DNA of 64,000 nt from assembly GCF_012933445.1 (NCBI RefSeq), contig NZ_JABBNC010000032.1:1-64000 (forward strand). Direction: 5' to 3'. Position numbers and translations under genes: made by a program. The stretch's first letter is position 1, and every line of letters starts with the position of its first letter. This document shows, piece after piece, positions 1 to 8,247 of the stretch. The notes beneath the pieces are model-generated. The model saw only the letters and a list, made by a program, of their open reading frames with translations, was not told the DNA's origin and did no database searches. Source of the DNA: Actinoplanes sp. TBRC 11911 (GTDB taxonomy: Bacteria > Actinomycetota > Actinomycetes > Mycobacteriales > Micromonosporaceae).

Positions 1-899
1 TGTGTCGGACGGGGTTCGCCGATGGATAGGTTCAGCCCTCTGGCTGCACCGGTAGGTAACGCGGCGGCAGCAAGTTGCCTAGGTATGACCGCCAAGACCC
101 TGGCAGCTCGGGCCGGCTCTTTCTCGATACGCCACCTACTCAGGACCCGGTGCCGAATAGAGTCCTCCATGATCGCCGGGTCCACGCCGGGCAGGAAGGT
201 GCGCACCGCACCTGGCCCCGCTGCGTAGGCAAAACCGATCCCCTCGTTGAACTTCGGCACTGCGATGGGATCAAGCAGATAGGTGCTGGCCAAACCTGGC
301 AAATACCTAACCATCCTCTCGATCGTCGCCCGCCACCGGTCGAATGCAATGTCTGTGGGCGCAGCGGCCACCACCGCGGGCAGCCGGCGTTCCTCAGCGC
401 ACACGATGTCGAGCAGATCGTCGACGCCCGCAACGTTGACCACCGACGGCTGCGGTCTCAAGGCAGCCTCGCCGTCGACCGCATCGACTGCTGCCAGCAG
501 CAGCTTGACCAGGTTGGGAGGGGCGGCTTGCGGCACAGACGCCAACCCGGAGACGACGGGCTCCACGTTAAGCGAAATCCAGGCATGGTTCTTTCGTTCG
601 CCCCGGGTTACCGCCACTGTGCTGACCCAGGTAGGGCCGTCGTGGCGCGACTCTCGTAATTGCCAGCCGGAGACGTTGTTGGTGGCGGCGTATCGGATCA
701 CAACACCTGACGCGAGGACAGTCTCGCCCGCATCAAAACGATCGACATCGTACTGCTTCTGTTGCAGCCACGCCCGGAGCTGTTCTCGCACTCGCTCGGT
801 CGCCGGCCGAAATTCGAGCGGTGTCTCAAACCCCGTCCGGTACGGCACGACCTGACGTCCAGGTCCCCGGGCAACCCCAGGCGTAGACACGGTCGACAT
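1..899 (-). CDS. Hypothetical protein, partial (C-terminus beyond left edge)
   Basis: From an ATG at 899 the frame is open for 299 codons to the left edge with no stop, so only the N-terminal part is visible. A GGAGG lies seven bases before the ATG, which supports this start. The product begins MSTVSTPG and shows no signal peptide or membrane segment. A central stretch with WQLRES, TWVSTVAVTR and HAWISLNVEP looks beta-rich, and the visible end contains RTFLPGVDPA and RHRVLSRWR. I do not recognise the family. Codon choice includes many A/T-ending codons, like the other genes of the left-hand island. It is divergent from the rightward pair at 1.7-4.3 kb, so it may belong to the same accessory block or to a neighbouring one. 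Confidence 0.6.
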   Translation of the reverse strand, partial: MSTVSTPGVARGPGRQVVPYRTGFETPLEFRPATERVREQLRAWLQQKQYDVDRFDAGETVLASGVVIRYAATNNVSGWQLRESRHDGPTWVSTVAVTRGERKNHAWISLNVEPVVSGLASVPQAAPPNLVKLLLAAVDAVDGEAALRPQPSVVNVAGVDDLLDIVCAEERRLPAVVAAAPTDIAFDRWRATIERMVRYLPGLASTYLLDPIAVPKFNEGIGFAYAAGPGAVRTFLPGVDPAIMEDSIRHRVLSRWRIEKEPARAARVLAVIPRQLAAAALPTGAARGLNLSIGEPRPT

Positions 900-1693
900 C
901 AACGGGCCTCCGTTCCGCTTATCGTTCGCCTGTCTGCAGCGACGCGATTCGTCTCGCGACCGCTGGGACAACCGGCTGCATCAACCCGGGAGCTGCTGCC
1001 CTCGCGCCGGACGGCACGCCAAGCAGCGAGGTCACCTACGCAGGCGCCAGAACGCGCACACTTAGCGCAGGGTAAGGGTTGTGGCCATCCAAGCGATAGG
1101 TCGATGGACAGACTGATGATGGGCAATGCAGAGCGTGACACCCATCCTCCGGAATAGAGCCAAGATGGCTCCATCGTGGCCTCGGCTGCGGAGATCGTCA
1201 GGCGGTTCGCGCACTGCCTCAAGGACTGGGCGAACTCTCGCAGGTCAGCCCATGGGTGGGCCGAACGTTGCAGCACGCGAACCACTCCAGCGTAGTCCCA
1301 GGCAATCCCCTACCCGGACGTCTGGCGGGCTCACGCCGAAGTCAGGACATAGTGACCTGCTCTGACTGTCCCTCAGACGTACGAACTCCGAGTTCAGCAG
1401 ACCGCCGGTCAAGGCTGCAGGGCGCGAGTCGTCCAAAGTGGCTGGTGCGTCTAACAGTCTGGGTATCGGCCTGATAGCGATCGGATCCGCTCTTGCTGGC
1501 ACAGCGCCCGGCAGGTGATCTGGGCCGCCGGCCGCTCAAGGCCATCGAAGTCAACAGACGTGTGGTATCGGTCAACAACCTGCAGGGAGGACCACGTGAA
1601 CGGTGCTCCATAAAGCGCCACATCCGCTAGACTCCCCCAACTGTCGCCCGACAGGCCGCGACAGCATGAACCGAACTCGGAGAGGATGCCGCG
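900..1693. other. No confident gene; possible degraded sequence
   Basis: No recognisable gene is seen. A leftward frame (1285 to 899, 128 codons) ends in a TGATG overlap with the start of the partial gene, so a small coupled upstream gene is possible. Its sequence resembles no family and its cysteines (PCAKC, GACVG) form no clear motif. On the plus strand a short stop-bounded piece near 1170-1290 reads like protein (AAEIVRRFAHCLKDW), suggesting decayed coding DNA. Promoters for the divergent genes on either side are expected here, but I cannot point to one. Confidence 0.3.
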
Positions 1694-3169
1694 TTGGCCA
1701 AGCTTCGACCGAAGTTGTCAACGGTCGAGATGAGGGATCTCGCGTGGTGGTTCTCCGCTGCACTTGTGGGCGGCGGCATTCCTAACATTATCGTGGGGCT
1801 CCCACGAGGGCTTTCTATTCTTATCGGTGTGGCCACCGTAGCCGCAATCATTCTCACTATCGAGTACTTCAGGAACCGTCGGAGAAGCGGAGTCGCGGTC
1901 TTCGTTCATCTACCCAGTCCGGGTGACAAAGAGATAGGCACGGTTGCCCTCTCCCAGGTTGACAAGTGGATGCAGTCCCGGCATCGCACGTGGTTTCGAG
2001 CCGGCCCTATGCGCGACGATCTCATCGGCAGGCCCGTTAGCCGAGCCGAATGGGCGTTAAAGACTATGCGCTTTCGGCTTGATGAGGCGGAGCTTCTTGC
2101 AAAAGGCGACACTAGACTATTTCTCTATTTCCTTGCACGAAGTCCAGACGCCTTCGCGCTCGGCTCATTACTTCGAAATGTGGTTCCGCCGGCTTCGCGT
2201 CCAGGACTCCAAGCGCTTTCGTCGGTCTTGACAACAAACTTTCAGGTGGAAGTCAAAGTCCATCAGGTTTCGATCTACGATGGCAAGGTAACCCTGAACG
2301 AAACCAACCTCTCCGACGTCATGTCATCGCCGCAGCCTGAACGAATGTCGGAAATAATGATTGTCGGGAAGAGTCAACTTTCTGGGACTACGGAGAGGCT
2401 CGCCCTTATCGTTTACGCAGCCTCGGACCGAGATCTTGACGACGACCACCGAGCGGCGTTCTTCGACGATGCTCGGGAGGCCGCATCAGGGAAAAATGGT
2501 ACTCGCTACCTGGTAGAGGCAGACGATGTCTGCGACCGAACGCTTGAGGTCGCAGTTGACTGGACTGCGTTGGCCGAGGGTATGAAGAGAGGGACATCAG
2601 GGCGCACCATTGCCGCCTTGAGGATAACCTGGCTGCAGTACTGTGCTGATCAATACGGTAGACAAGATGTTCCTGTTCGAGTGTTTTTGAACGGATCGTC
2701 GCTCGTTTCCTTCGCCGCCGGCGCATTTCTACCTCCTGACAGCCGCTTGGTGCCGTACGACAATGGCGCAATTGTAACGGCCTCAGTTCCTGCAGGATCG
2801 CGAGCGGCCATCATGGCGATTATAGACGGCGATGATGTAGGTCAGGCCATCGAGAATCGTATGCTCCAGAACGATACCGATGGCGTACTTGATGCAAGCG
2901 CTGCCATCGGCGGGGCACTTGAGGTACTCGGCCGACGCCTCTCCATCATCTCGGGTGTTCGCCAACTTTCTTTTGGGGGCGATAGCGCGCTATTTAAAGT
3001 CGAAGGCGACTCCGTCGATTCCTTTCTTCGCGAACTTGAGATCTCCCGAAGGCGAGTCGACTTTCACTTCTCGTGCGGATACGGGCCCGACATTCGGAGC
3101 GCTTTTATTGCCTTGAGGTCGGCCAAGACTTCAGGAAAGAACAAAACTAAGTCCTTTCAATCCCTGTAA
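1694..3169 (+). CDS. Two-TM protein with SAVED-like duplicated sensor region, putative conflict effector
   Basis: The 491-residue product starts at a TTG. Two hydrophobic segments (about residues 15-36 and 39-58) are followed by a basic stretch and a large soluble region. Two similar pieces, LFLYFLARSPDAFALGSLL (about 142-160) and VRVFLNGSSLVSFAAGAFL (about 328-346), each read as a beta strand, a loop and a helix with a conserved glycine. They sit about 185 residues apart, as expected for the duplicated CARF-like halves of SAVED, the cyclic-oligonucleotide sensor of CBASS effectors. 2TM-SAVED effectors are known, but no CD-NTase gene is visible here, so the ligand and the assignment are inference. 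The DUF6602-type gene starts 254 bases downstream on the same strand. The unusual start and the A/T-richer codons suggest transfer. Confidence 0.55.
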   Translation: MAKLRPKLSTVEMRDLAWWFSAALVGGGIPNIIVGLPRGLSILIGVATVAAIILTIEYFRNRRRSGVAVFVHLPSPGDKEIGTVALSQVDKWMQSRHRTWFRAGPMRDDLIGRPVSRAEWALKTMRFRLDEAELLAKGDTRLFLYFLARSPDAFALGSLLRNVVPPASRPGLQALSSVLTTNFQVEVKVHQVSIYDGKVTLNETNLSDVMSSPQPERMSEIMIVGKSQLSGTTERLALIVYAASDRDLDDDHRAAFFDDAREAASGKNGTRYLVEADDVCDRTLEVAVDWTALAEGMKRGTSGRTIAALRITWLQYCADQYGRQDVPVRVFLNGSSLVSFAAGAFLPPDSRLVPYDNGAIVTASVPAGSRAAIMAIIDGDDVGQAIENRMLQNDTDGVLDASAAIGGALEVLGRRLSIISGVRQLSFGGDSALFKVEGDSVDSFLRELEISRRRVDFHFSCGYGPDIRSAFIALRSAKTSGKNKTKSFQSL

Positions 3170-3423
3170 CCTCGACGTGGCGCCACTTGCATTTATGAGC
3201 TCGCGGAAGTCGAGCGCCAGGCCTGGTGCACCATAATCGCCCAGATCGAGCGTACCGATCTCTCACGTTGTTGCCCGACCGCCGCGCGTTTGACCAGCTT
3301 CCACAGCATGGCGACCTCGTGATCTCTGGCAAACGGCGCAATAACTTGATCTTGATCCGGTCCTTTACAGCCGACGGCATTTGCATAGTTGACGAGTGAC
3401 GGTTCCCGGGTAGTGTCTCCGAC

Positions 3424-4314
3424 GTGCCCACGAACAACAGGGAACAGCCCCAGAAGGAACACCTGCGAAGGGCGATGCGCGGGTTGGCGGGACGAATGAG
3501 TGCCGACTTCGGCGCGTCCAGCCCATTGGGCGATTCGCTAACAAAAGGTGGGCTTCGGGAAGAAGACACCGTTGCGGCCTTTCGTCCGTATCTTCCGGCT
3601 CGCTACAGTATGGTCAAAGGGGTAGTGATCAATTCTGCCGGGGAAGAAAGTATGCCCCAAGACGTCATAATCTTCGACACGAATGCTATCCCGACGGCAT
3701 TGGGCGGTGGGAATACGCGTGCCGTCCCAGTCGAAGGAGTTGTCGGTGTGGTCCAAATCAAAAGTCAAGCCACCAGCGGCCAAATTAAATCGGCCGTCGC
3801 CAACCTCGCCAGCGCGAAGCGCCTTCTGTCTTCCGAGCCACGTTATGGATACGCTCCCGCCGGCAGTCACCAAACGAGCATGCAGTCCACATCGGCGAGT
3901 TTCTTCTCAGGGGCTCTCTTCCTTTCAAAACGAGGAAAGATAGAGACACTAGCGTCGTCCTACGCAAATGCCGTTCTGGGAGTAGATAGGCGAGAACGCT
4001 GCGACGCACTGTGCATCGTCGATAAGTTGGCGGTACTTTGGGGCAACCCATCGGAAGGATCCGGCGTTCACTTCTGCTTCAGAGGGGAGCAGGCGGAGAC
4101 GCCGCTCATTATCGACGCCCGCCAAGATACGCTGCTCTTCTTCTACCTGACGCTCATGGAGCACCTGGCAAACTGGATCACCCCACCCGTGCGCTGGATG
4201 CCGTACGCCTTCGGCCCTGGATCGGCCGGCACGAGGAGTCCCGTCGAGTTCAAGTACGGATACTGGTTCGACGAGAACGACCCGCCAAAATGGGCACCCA
4301 ACGGTGGACAGTAG
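3424..4314 (+). CDS. DUF6602-type PD-(D/E)XK nuclease-fold protein
   Basis: This 296-residue protein has the layout of DUF6602: an N-terminal helix with LREEDTV (about residues 44-50), LPARYSMVKGVVINSAG, then QDVIIFD (about 79-85) and VPVEGVVGVVQIKS (about 101-114). In PD-(D/E)XK folds the Asp and the (E/Q)-x-K are catalytic. Here the usual E-x-K is Q-I-K, a variant known from Mrr-like nucleases, so activity is possible but unproven. The rest is mixed alpha/beta with no membrane segment. It starts at a GTG with no strong ribosome site. Its position behind the two-TM protein suggests a two-gene module. A short leftward frame over its 5' end (3193-3462) is probably spurious. Confidence 0.65.
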   Translation: MPTNNREQPQKEHLRRAMRGLAGRMSADFGASSPLGDSLTKGGLREEDTVAAFRPYLPARYSMVKGVVINSAGEESMPQDVIIFDTNAIPTALGGGNTRAVPVEGVVGVVQIKSQATSGQIKSAVANLASAKRLLSSEPRYGYAPAGSHQTSMQSTSASFFSGALFLSKRGKIETLASSYANAVLGVDRRERCDALCIVDKLAVLWGNPSEGSGVHFCFRGEQAETPLIIDARQDTLLFFYLTLMEHLANWITPPVRWMPYAFGPGSAGTRSPVEFKYGYWFDENDPPKWAPNGGQ

Positions 4315-5005
4315 CTCAATCGTCAGGTGCGGCACGCGTGAGGTCGAACCGCAAACTGCGAAATCGCGCATCTGAGGCCCAATGCCGATCGGCTCGCGGG
4401 CCAACCCGTTGGAGCCGTTTTAGAACCAGTGGCTGGCCTTTGGGGGACCCCTGATACCTCTGAGCCGACGCGCGCCAGCGACCCGGCCAGAGCGGTCTCG
4501 CGAGTCACCATGTGCAGCTCCCAGAGGGACTCGCCTTCTTCCTGGACGTATTGCGACGGTGAAGTCAGCTACTCTGTCGAGGCTGCTTCGCACATTCTAA
4601 TAACCTCACAGAGAGCAAGAGCGAGCAACTCGTGGTTCTACGTGCTAAGATCCGGGAATCCCACAGGAAACGTCCGCCTTGGTGCCCTGTCCATATTGCG
4701 TGATGCTCCGCTCAGTTCAGTCGAATTGTTATGCCTAAACTCGGCGGCAGGCCAAACTGCTGAATTATTCTCGCTTGCACCGAAGCATCGCGTACAAATG
4801 GGCATAGATCACGTGGAGCGCCATCTTTCCCCCAGGAGAATGTACGCCACGAAACCAAACTTGGGGTAGCCGTCCGAAGGTTTGCCTTCGTCCTAGACGC
4901 CTCTTTCGTAACATACGTAGTTCTCGACGGCGTAAATGGCATCGTGCATTATGTTGGAGGCTCCGCCAGAATGCGACGCAGATTCAGCAATAACAAAGGA
5001 CGATA
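4315..5005. other. Gap with no recognised gene, probably degraded island DNA
   Basis: A rightward frame (about 4429-4869) could encode up to 146 residues ending in ATKPNLG, but it matches no family I know and has no ribosome site. Another frame near 4512 reads VQLPEGLAFFLDVLRR before a stop. Together these suggest decayed coding DNA between the nuclease-like gene and the integrase remnant. No RNA gene or clear repeat is seen. Confidence 0.3.
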
Positions 5006-5274
5006 CCTACGACGCGTCTCGGAACGCCGGTCGAGCCGCGCAACTTCAACCGGTACTGGGACCGGCGCTGCGTGCGCGCTGGTGTGCCCGGATCACGCTG
5101 CGAGACGCGCGGCGAACCTGCGGCAGCCTGCTGGCCGATCTCGACGTGCACCCGCGCGTGGCGATGCAGATCCTGCGGCACGCCCGCTTCTGGGTGACGA
5201 TGGAGATCTACACGGTGGTGTCGTCGAAGAAGACCCGGGCCGCGCTCAAACGCCTCGGTGAATCGCTGATATGA
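5006..5274 (+). pseudogene. Tyrosine recombinase (integrase) C-terminal remnant, frameshifted
   Basis: Two adjacent frames together spell the C-terminal catalytic part of a phage-type integrase. Frame one (5006-5089) reads TTRLGTPVEPRNFNRYWDRR and then GVP. After loss of one base near 5089, frame two continues RITLRDARRTCGSLLADLDV, then ILRHARFWVTMEIY, and ends with RLGESLI. The catalytic Arg (DARRT), the second His (LRHA) and the Tyr (MEIYT) are recognisable, while the His normally in HDxRRT is Arg. Everything upstream of about 5006 is missing, so the protein cannot be functional. It ends 73 bases before the 3' end of the tRNA on the opposite strand, as in integrative elements whose int gene abuts the attachment site. 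Confidence 0.85.
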
Positions 5275-5347
5275 CCGCTACTGCTGTACTTCACTGCTGT
5301 ACCGGCGCCGAGTGCGATCTTCAACGTCGCATCGCCGCTGGTGAGAG

Positions 5348-5421
5348 TGGGGCGGACGGGACTCGAACCCGTGACCGATCGATTATGAGTCGACTGCTCT
5401 AACCCACTGAGCTACCGCCCC
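5348..5421 (-). tRNA. tRNA with CAT anticodon (elongator Met or lysidine-modified Ile)
   Basis: The minus strand folds into a full cloverleaf: a seven-base acceptor pair GGGGCGG/CCGCCCC, D arm with AGCTCAGTGGGTTAGAGC, anticodon loop CTCATAA and T arm CGGGTTCGAGTCCCG, with A as discriminator and no encoded CCA. The anticodon is CAT. The stem sequence cannot by itself separate elongator Met from Ile2. The 3' end faces the integrase remnant, so this gene is the probable attachment site of the left-hand island. Confidence 0.93.
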
Positions 5422-5468
5422 TTACCGGCGGCGATCCTAACCCGATGGGCCAACCGCAAGCCACCGAT

Positions 5469-6731
5469 CTACGCCGGGACGTGGGCGCCCAGCCAGGACA
5501 GGACCGCGCCGGCGGTGCGCCAGCCGCCGGCCAGGGCGCCCTGGATCGACGGGCTGTCGCGATGATCACCTGCTACGAAGAGGCCGTCGCCCATGTCGAC
5601 GGGCTTGCGCAAGGCCGCCTGCGGGACGCGGGCCGACGGGAGCGCCTGCGGGATCGACATGACTTCGAGCAGTTCCCAGTCGTCGGTGGGTACGCCGTAC
5701 AGACGGGACAGTTCCACCCGTATCACCGTCTCCGAGGCGCTGGACGGGGCGGAAACGCCGACGACCGAGGCGGCTATCAGAGATTTGCCGGGGGGTGCGT
5801 ACTCGGGCGCGGCGTTGCTCATGACGACCGTGTTGGCGATGATCTCGCGGCGGTCGCCGTCCAGGATCAGGGTGGGCTCGTCGATGGGCGCGTGGTCGGC
5901 CCCGAAATAGAACGTGGTCAAACCGTGCATGTCGGGCGTCGGGAACTGCGGCAGCAAAGTTGCGGCGGCGTGCGGGTCGGTGGCGACGATCACGGCGCGG
6001 CAGCGGAGCTCGCCGCCTTCGGTGACGACCATGCCGGGGGCCAGCGACAGGGTGCGAGCGCCGATCAAGAGCTGTGGGTAAGGCAGGGGTCCGGCGAGGG
6101 CGGCGGGCAGGGCCGCCATGCCACTTGCCGGTACGCCTAGACGCCCTCGCACGAACGACCGCAGCACCATGGCGAAGACGTGGCTGGAGGTGTCCAGTGA
6201 GCGGTCGGCGAAGACGCCCGACAAGAAGGGCCGCAGCACCTCCTCGATCATGCGGTGCGACAGGCCCGCCCGGCGCAGCATCTCCTGCGTGGTGGTCTCG
6301 CGCGCTTCGAGCAGCCGTGCGGCCGGGGTGGTGGCGCAGCGGGTGGCGAGCGCGGCGAACTTCAAGCGGTCGCTGAGCGTGCCGACGCCCGAGGTGAGGG
6401 CCATCGCGCCGCCGACCGGGTCGTGCAGCGGGTTGCCGAGGCGCTCCAGCTCGGTGCCCTTGCGGACCAGGACGCCGGAGGTGAAGTACCGCATGTCCAG
6501 CGCGTCGATGTCCACGAGCGCGGGCAGCCGCGGGTACGCCGTGTTCAGGATCTGGAAGCCCCGGTCGAGGCGCCAGCCGTCGATGAGGTCGGTGGCGACG
6601 CGGCCGCCGATGCGGTCCTCCGCCTCGACGAGCAGCCACTCCACGCCGGCCCGGTCCAGCCGCCGGGCAGCGGCCAACCCGGCGAGACCGCCGCCGACGA
6701 TGACGACGTCCACCTCAACCGGCTGCGACAC
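5469..6731 (-). CDS. FAD-dependent oxidoreductase, amine oxidase / phytoene desaturase-like
   Basis: The product has an N-terminal Rossmann motif (VVIVGGGLAGLAAARRL, about residues 8-24) followed by EAEDRIGGRV, the ADP-binding signature of amine-oxidase-type flavoproteins, and a C-terminal flavin motif VAGDHRDSPSIQGAL. About 420 residues is normal for this group. The substrate is unknown. I chose the GTG at 6731 because GAGG lies five bases upstream and the FAD motif then sits at the usual distance. The frame stays open into the upstream repeat array up to 6986, but that extension is low-complexity Arg/Pro/Ala/Cys and unlikely to be translated. It is transcribed toward the tRNA gene. Confidence 0.85.
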   Translation of the reverse strand: MSQPVEVDVVIVGGGLAGLAAARRLDRAGVEWLLVEAEDRIGGRVATDLIDGWRLDRGFQILNTAYPRLPALVDIDALDMRYFTSGVLVRKGTELERLGNPLHDPVGGAMALTSGVGTLSDRLKFAALATRCATTPAARLLEARETTTQEMLRRAGLSHRMIEEVLRPFLSGVFADRSLDTSSHVFAMVLRSFVRGRLGVPASGMAALPAALAGPLPYPQLLIGARTLSLAPGMVVTEGGELRCRAVIVATDPHAAATLLPQFPTPDMHGLTTFYFGADHAPIDEPTLILDGDRREIIANTVVMSNAAPEYAPPGKSLIAASVVGVSAPSSASETVIRVELSRLYGVPTDDWELLEVMSIPQALPSARVPQAALRKPVDMGDGLFVAGDHRDSPSIQGALAGGWRTAGAVLSWLGAHVPA

Positions 6732-7035
6732 GTGCACCTCACAAGGGGACGAAACAGGCAGCCTCAGACTAACCGCGCCCGCGGCGCGCGGCACGGCAAA
6801 CGAGCAGCGGACCCAGGCGCGCGGCACGGCAAACGGGCAGCGGGCCCGGGCACGGGGCACGCGGCACGCGGCAAACGGGCAGCGGGACCGGGCACGGGGC
6901 ACGCGGCACGGCAAACGGGCAGCGGCGGGCCGCGGACGCCGGTAGACGTTCCCAACCCACCCCCGCCCGTTTTTGGGTGGGGCCAAATCAAGCAGGGGGG
7001 TCTGACAGTTCTGGGCCGGTATCCACAGGGCGGGG
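6732..7035. repeat. GC-rich minisatellite, four copies of a ~20-base unit
   Basis: Four copies of GCACGGCAAACGGGCAGCGG lie at 6791-6810, 6824-6843, 6864-6885 and 6906-6925. The first has one base change and the third a two-base insertion. They are separated by 13-20 bases of related GC-rich sequence such as CCCGGGCACGGGGCACGCG. The array fills the space between two leftward genes, directly before the start of the FAD oxidoreductase. No gene is seen here. The function is unknown. Confidence 0.85.
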
Positions 7036-8247
7036 TCAGGCGGGGATGGAGCCGTCCGGGGGGAGGATCGGGACGTCGACCGGGATCGTCTCGGGGTATT
7101 TGATGCCGGCGCCCGTGTTCAGGACCACGACCTCGTCGGCGCTGCTCAGGAAGCCGCCCTCGCGCAGCTGCCGGACCGCGGCGAAGCACGCCGCGCCCTC
7201 GGGGCAGATGAACGTGCCCTCGTCGGCGGCTAAGCGGCGCTGCTCGGCCAGCAGGGCCTCGTCGCTGACCGCGACGGCGGTGCCGCCGGTGGCTCGGACG
7301 GCGTGCAGGACCAGGAAGTCGCCCAGCGCCTTGGGGACGGTGATGCCGAAGGCGACCGTGTGCGGGTTCGGGAAGGGCTCGCTCACCTCGGCGCCGGAGC
7401 GGAACGCCCGCACGATCGGCGCGCAGCCCTCGGCCTGCACGGCGATGAGCTTGGGCAGCTTGTCGCCGATCCAGCCGAGCTGCTGCATCTCGCGTAACGC
7501 CTTGAAGATGCCGATCAGCCCGACGCCGCCGCCGGTGGGGTACAGGATCGCGTCCGGCACCCGGAAGCCGAGCTGCTCGACGATCTCGTAGCCCATCGTC
7601 TTCTTGCCCTCGATGCGGTACGGCTCCTTGAGCGTCGACACGTCCTGGTAGCCGTCGCGGGCGGCGAGCGCCGACGCGATCACCCGGCCGGCGTCGCCGA
7701 TCAGGCCGTCCACCAGGTACAGCTCGGCGCCGACTGCGACACATTCGGTACGCGTGATGGCCGGCGCCGCCACCGGCATGGCGATGAGGCTTTTCATCCC
7801 GGCGCGGGCCGAGTACGTCGCCCAGGCCGACCCGGCGTTGCCGTTGGTGGGCATCGCGATCCCGGTGACGCCCAGTTCGTGCGCCCGCGACACGCCGACC
7901 GCCGCGCCGCGCGCCTTGAACGAGCCGGTCGGGATCAGGCCCTCGTCCTTCATGAGCAGCCGGGGCAGTCCCAGCCGGGCCCCGTATCGGGGCAGCGGCA
8001 CCAAGGGCGTCATGCCCTCGCCGAGCGTGATGACGTGGTCGGAGTCGCGGACCGGCAGCATCTCGCGATAGCGCCACAGGTCCGGCGGCCGCGTGGCGAG
8101 CGCTTCGCGGGTCAGCGTGCGCCCGGCGCGTTCCACGTCGTAGCGCGCGATCAGCGGGACGGCCTCTTTGCTCAGCCCCTGAACGATGTCGGCGTCGTAC
8201 CGCTCACCGCTCCGGGAACACTCGAGGTGGGTCAGAGCGGATTCCAT
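7036..8247 (-). CDS. Threonine synthase-like PLP-dependent enzyme
   Basis: A 403-residue fold-type II PLP enzyme. The motif GSFKARGA carries the lysine expected to bind PLP, PTNGNAGSAWA is the substrate loop, and PTGGGVGLIG is the phosphate-binding glycine loop. The start MESALTHLECSRSGERYDA resembles threonine synthases with an N-terminal zinc-ribbon-like segment, but only one cysteine remains, so no metal site. The likely reaction is O-phosphohomoserine to threonine, though a dehydratase or related lyase is possible since no other threonine gene is nearby. The ATG at 8247 has GGGA before it and overlaps the 3' end of the upstream AraC gene by 44 bases, so the two are probably co-transcribed. 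Confidence 0.8.
   Translation of the reverse strand: MESALTHLECSRSGERYDADIVQGLSKEAVPLIARYDVERAGRTLTREALATRPPDLWRYREMLPVRDSDHVITLGEGMTPLVPLPRYGARLGLPRLLMKDEGLIPTGSFKARGAAVGVSRAHELGVTGIAMPTNGNAGSAWATYSARAGMKSLIAMPVAAPAITRTECVAVGAELYLVDGLIGDAGRVIASALAARDGYQDVSTLKEPYRIEGKKTMGYEIVEQLGFRVPDAILYPTGGGVGLIGIFKALREMQQLGWIGDKLPKLIAVQAEGCAPIVRAFRSGAEVSEPFPNPHTVAFGITVPKALGDFLVLHAVRATGGTAVAVSDEALLAEQRRLAADEGTFICPEGAACFAAVRQLREGGFLSSADEVVVLNTGAGIKYPETIPVDVPILPPDGSIPA

Larger units (their letters stand above)
1..5347. mobile_element. tRNA-proximal end of an integrated element (left end outside window)
   Basis: This stretch ends at the 3' end of a tRNA gene and next to it carries the remnant of a tyrosine recombinase, the arrangement known for actinobacterial integrative elements that integrate into tRNA 3' ends. 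Codon choice in the genes at 1.7-4.9 kb is visibly less GC-rich than in the genes from 5.4 kb onward, and the intact genes look like conflict-system genes. I saw no second copy of the tRNA 3' sequence inside the window, so the far end lies to the left or is lost. The exact crossover point cannot be given. Confidence 0.5.

Noticed and set aside
75..659. 194-codon rightward frame at the left edge
   Set aside because: It is the mirror of the leftward partial gene in the same codon register; the composition (many Arg, His, Pro) is not protein-like and no ribosome site is present.
3193..3462. 89-codon leftward frame overlapping the DUF6602-type gene start
   Set aside because: No ribosome site or recognisable family, and it overlaps a better-supported gene.
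4936..5274. Intact 112-residue gene for the integrase end
   Set aside because: Integrase-like residues continue upstream in another frame (GTPVEPRNF), showing a one-base deletion rather than a short true gene.
6732..6986. N-terminal extension of the FAD oxidoreductase through the repeat array
   Set aside because: The extension is low-complexity repeats, and the GTG at 6731 has a ribosome site and places the FAD motif correctly.
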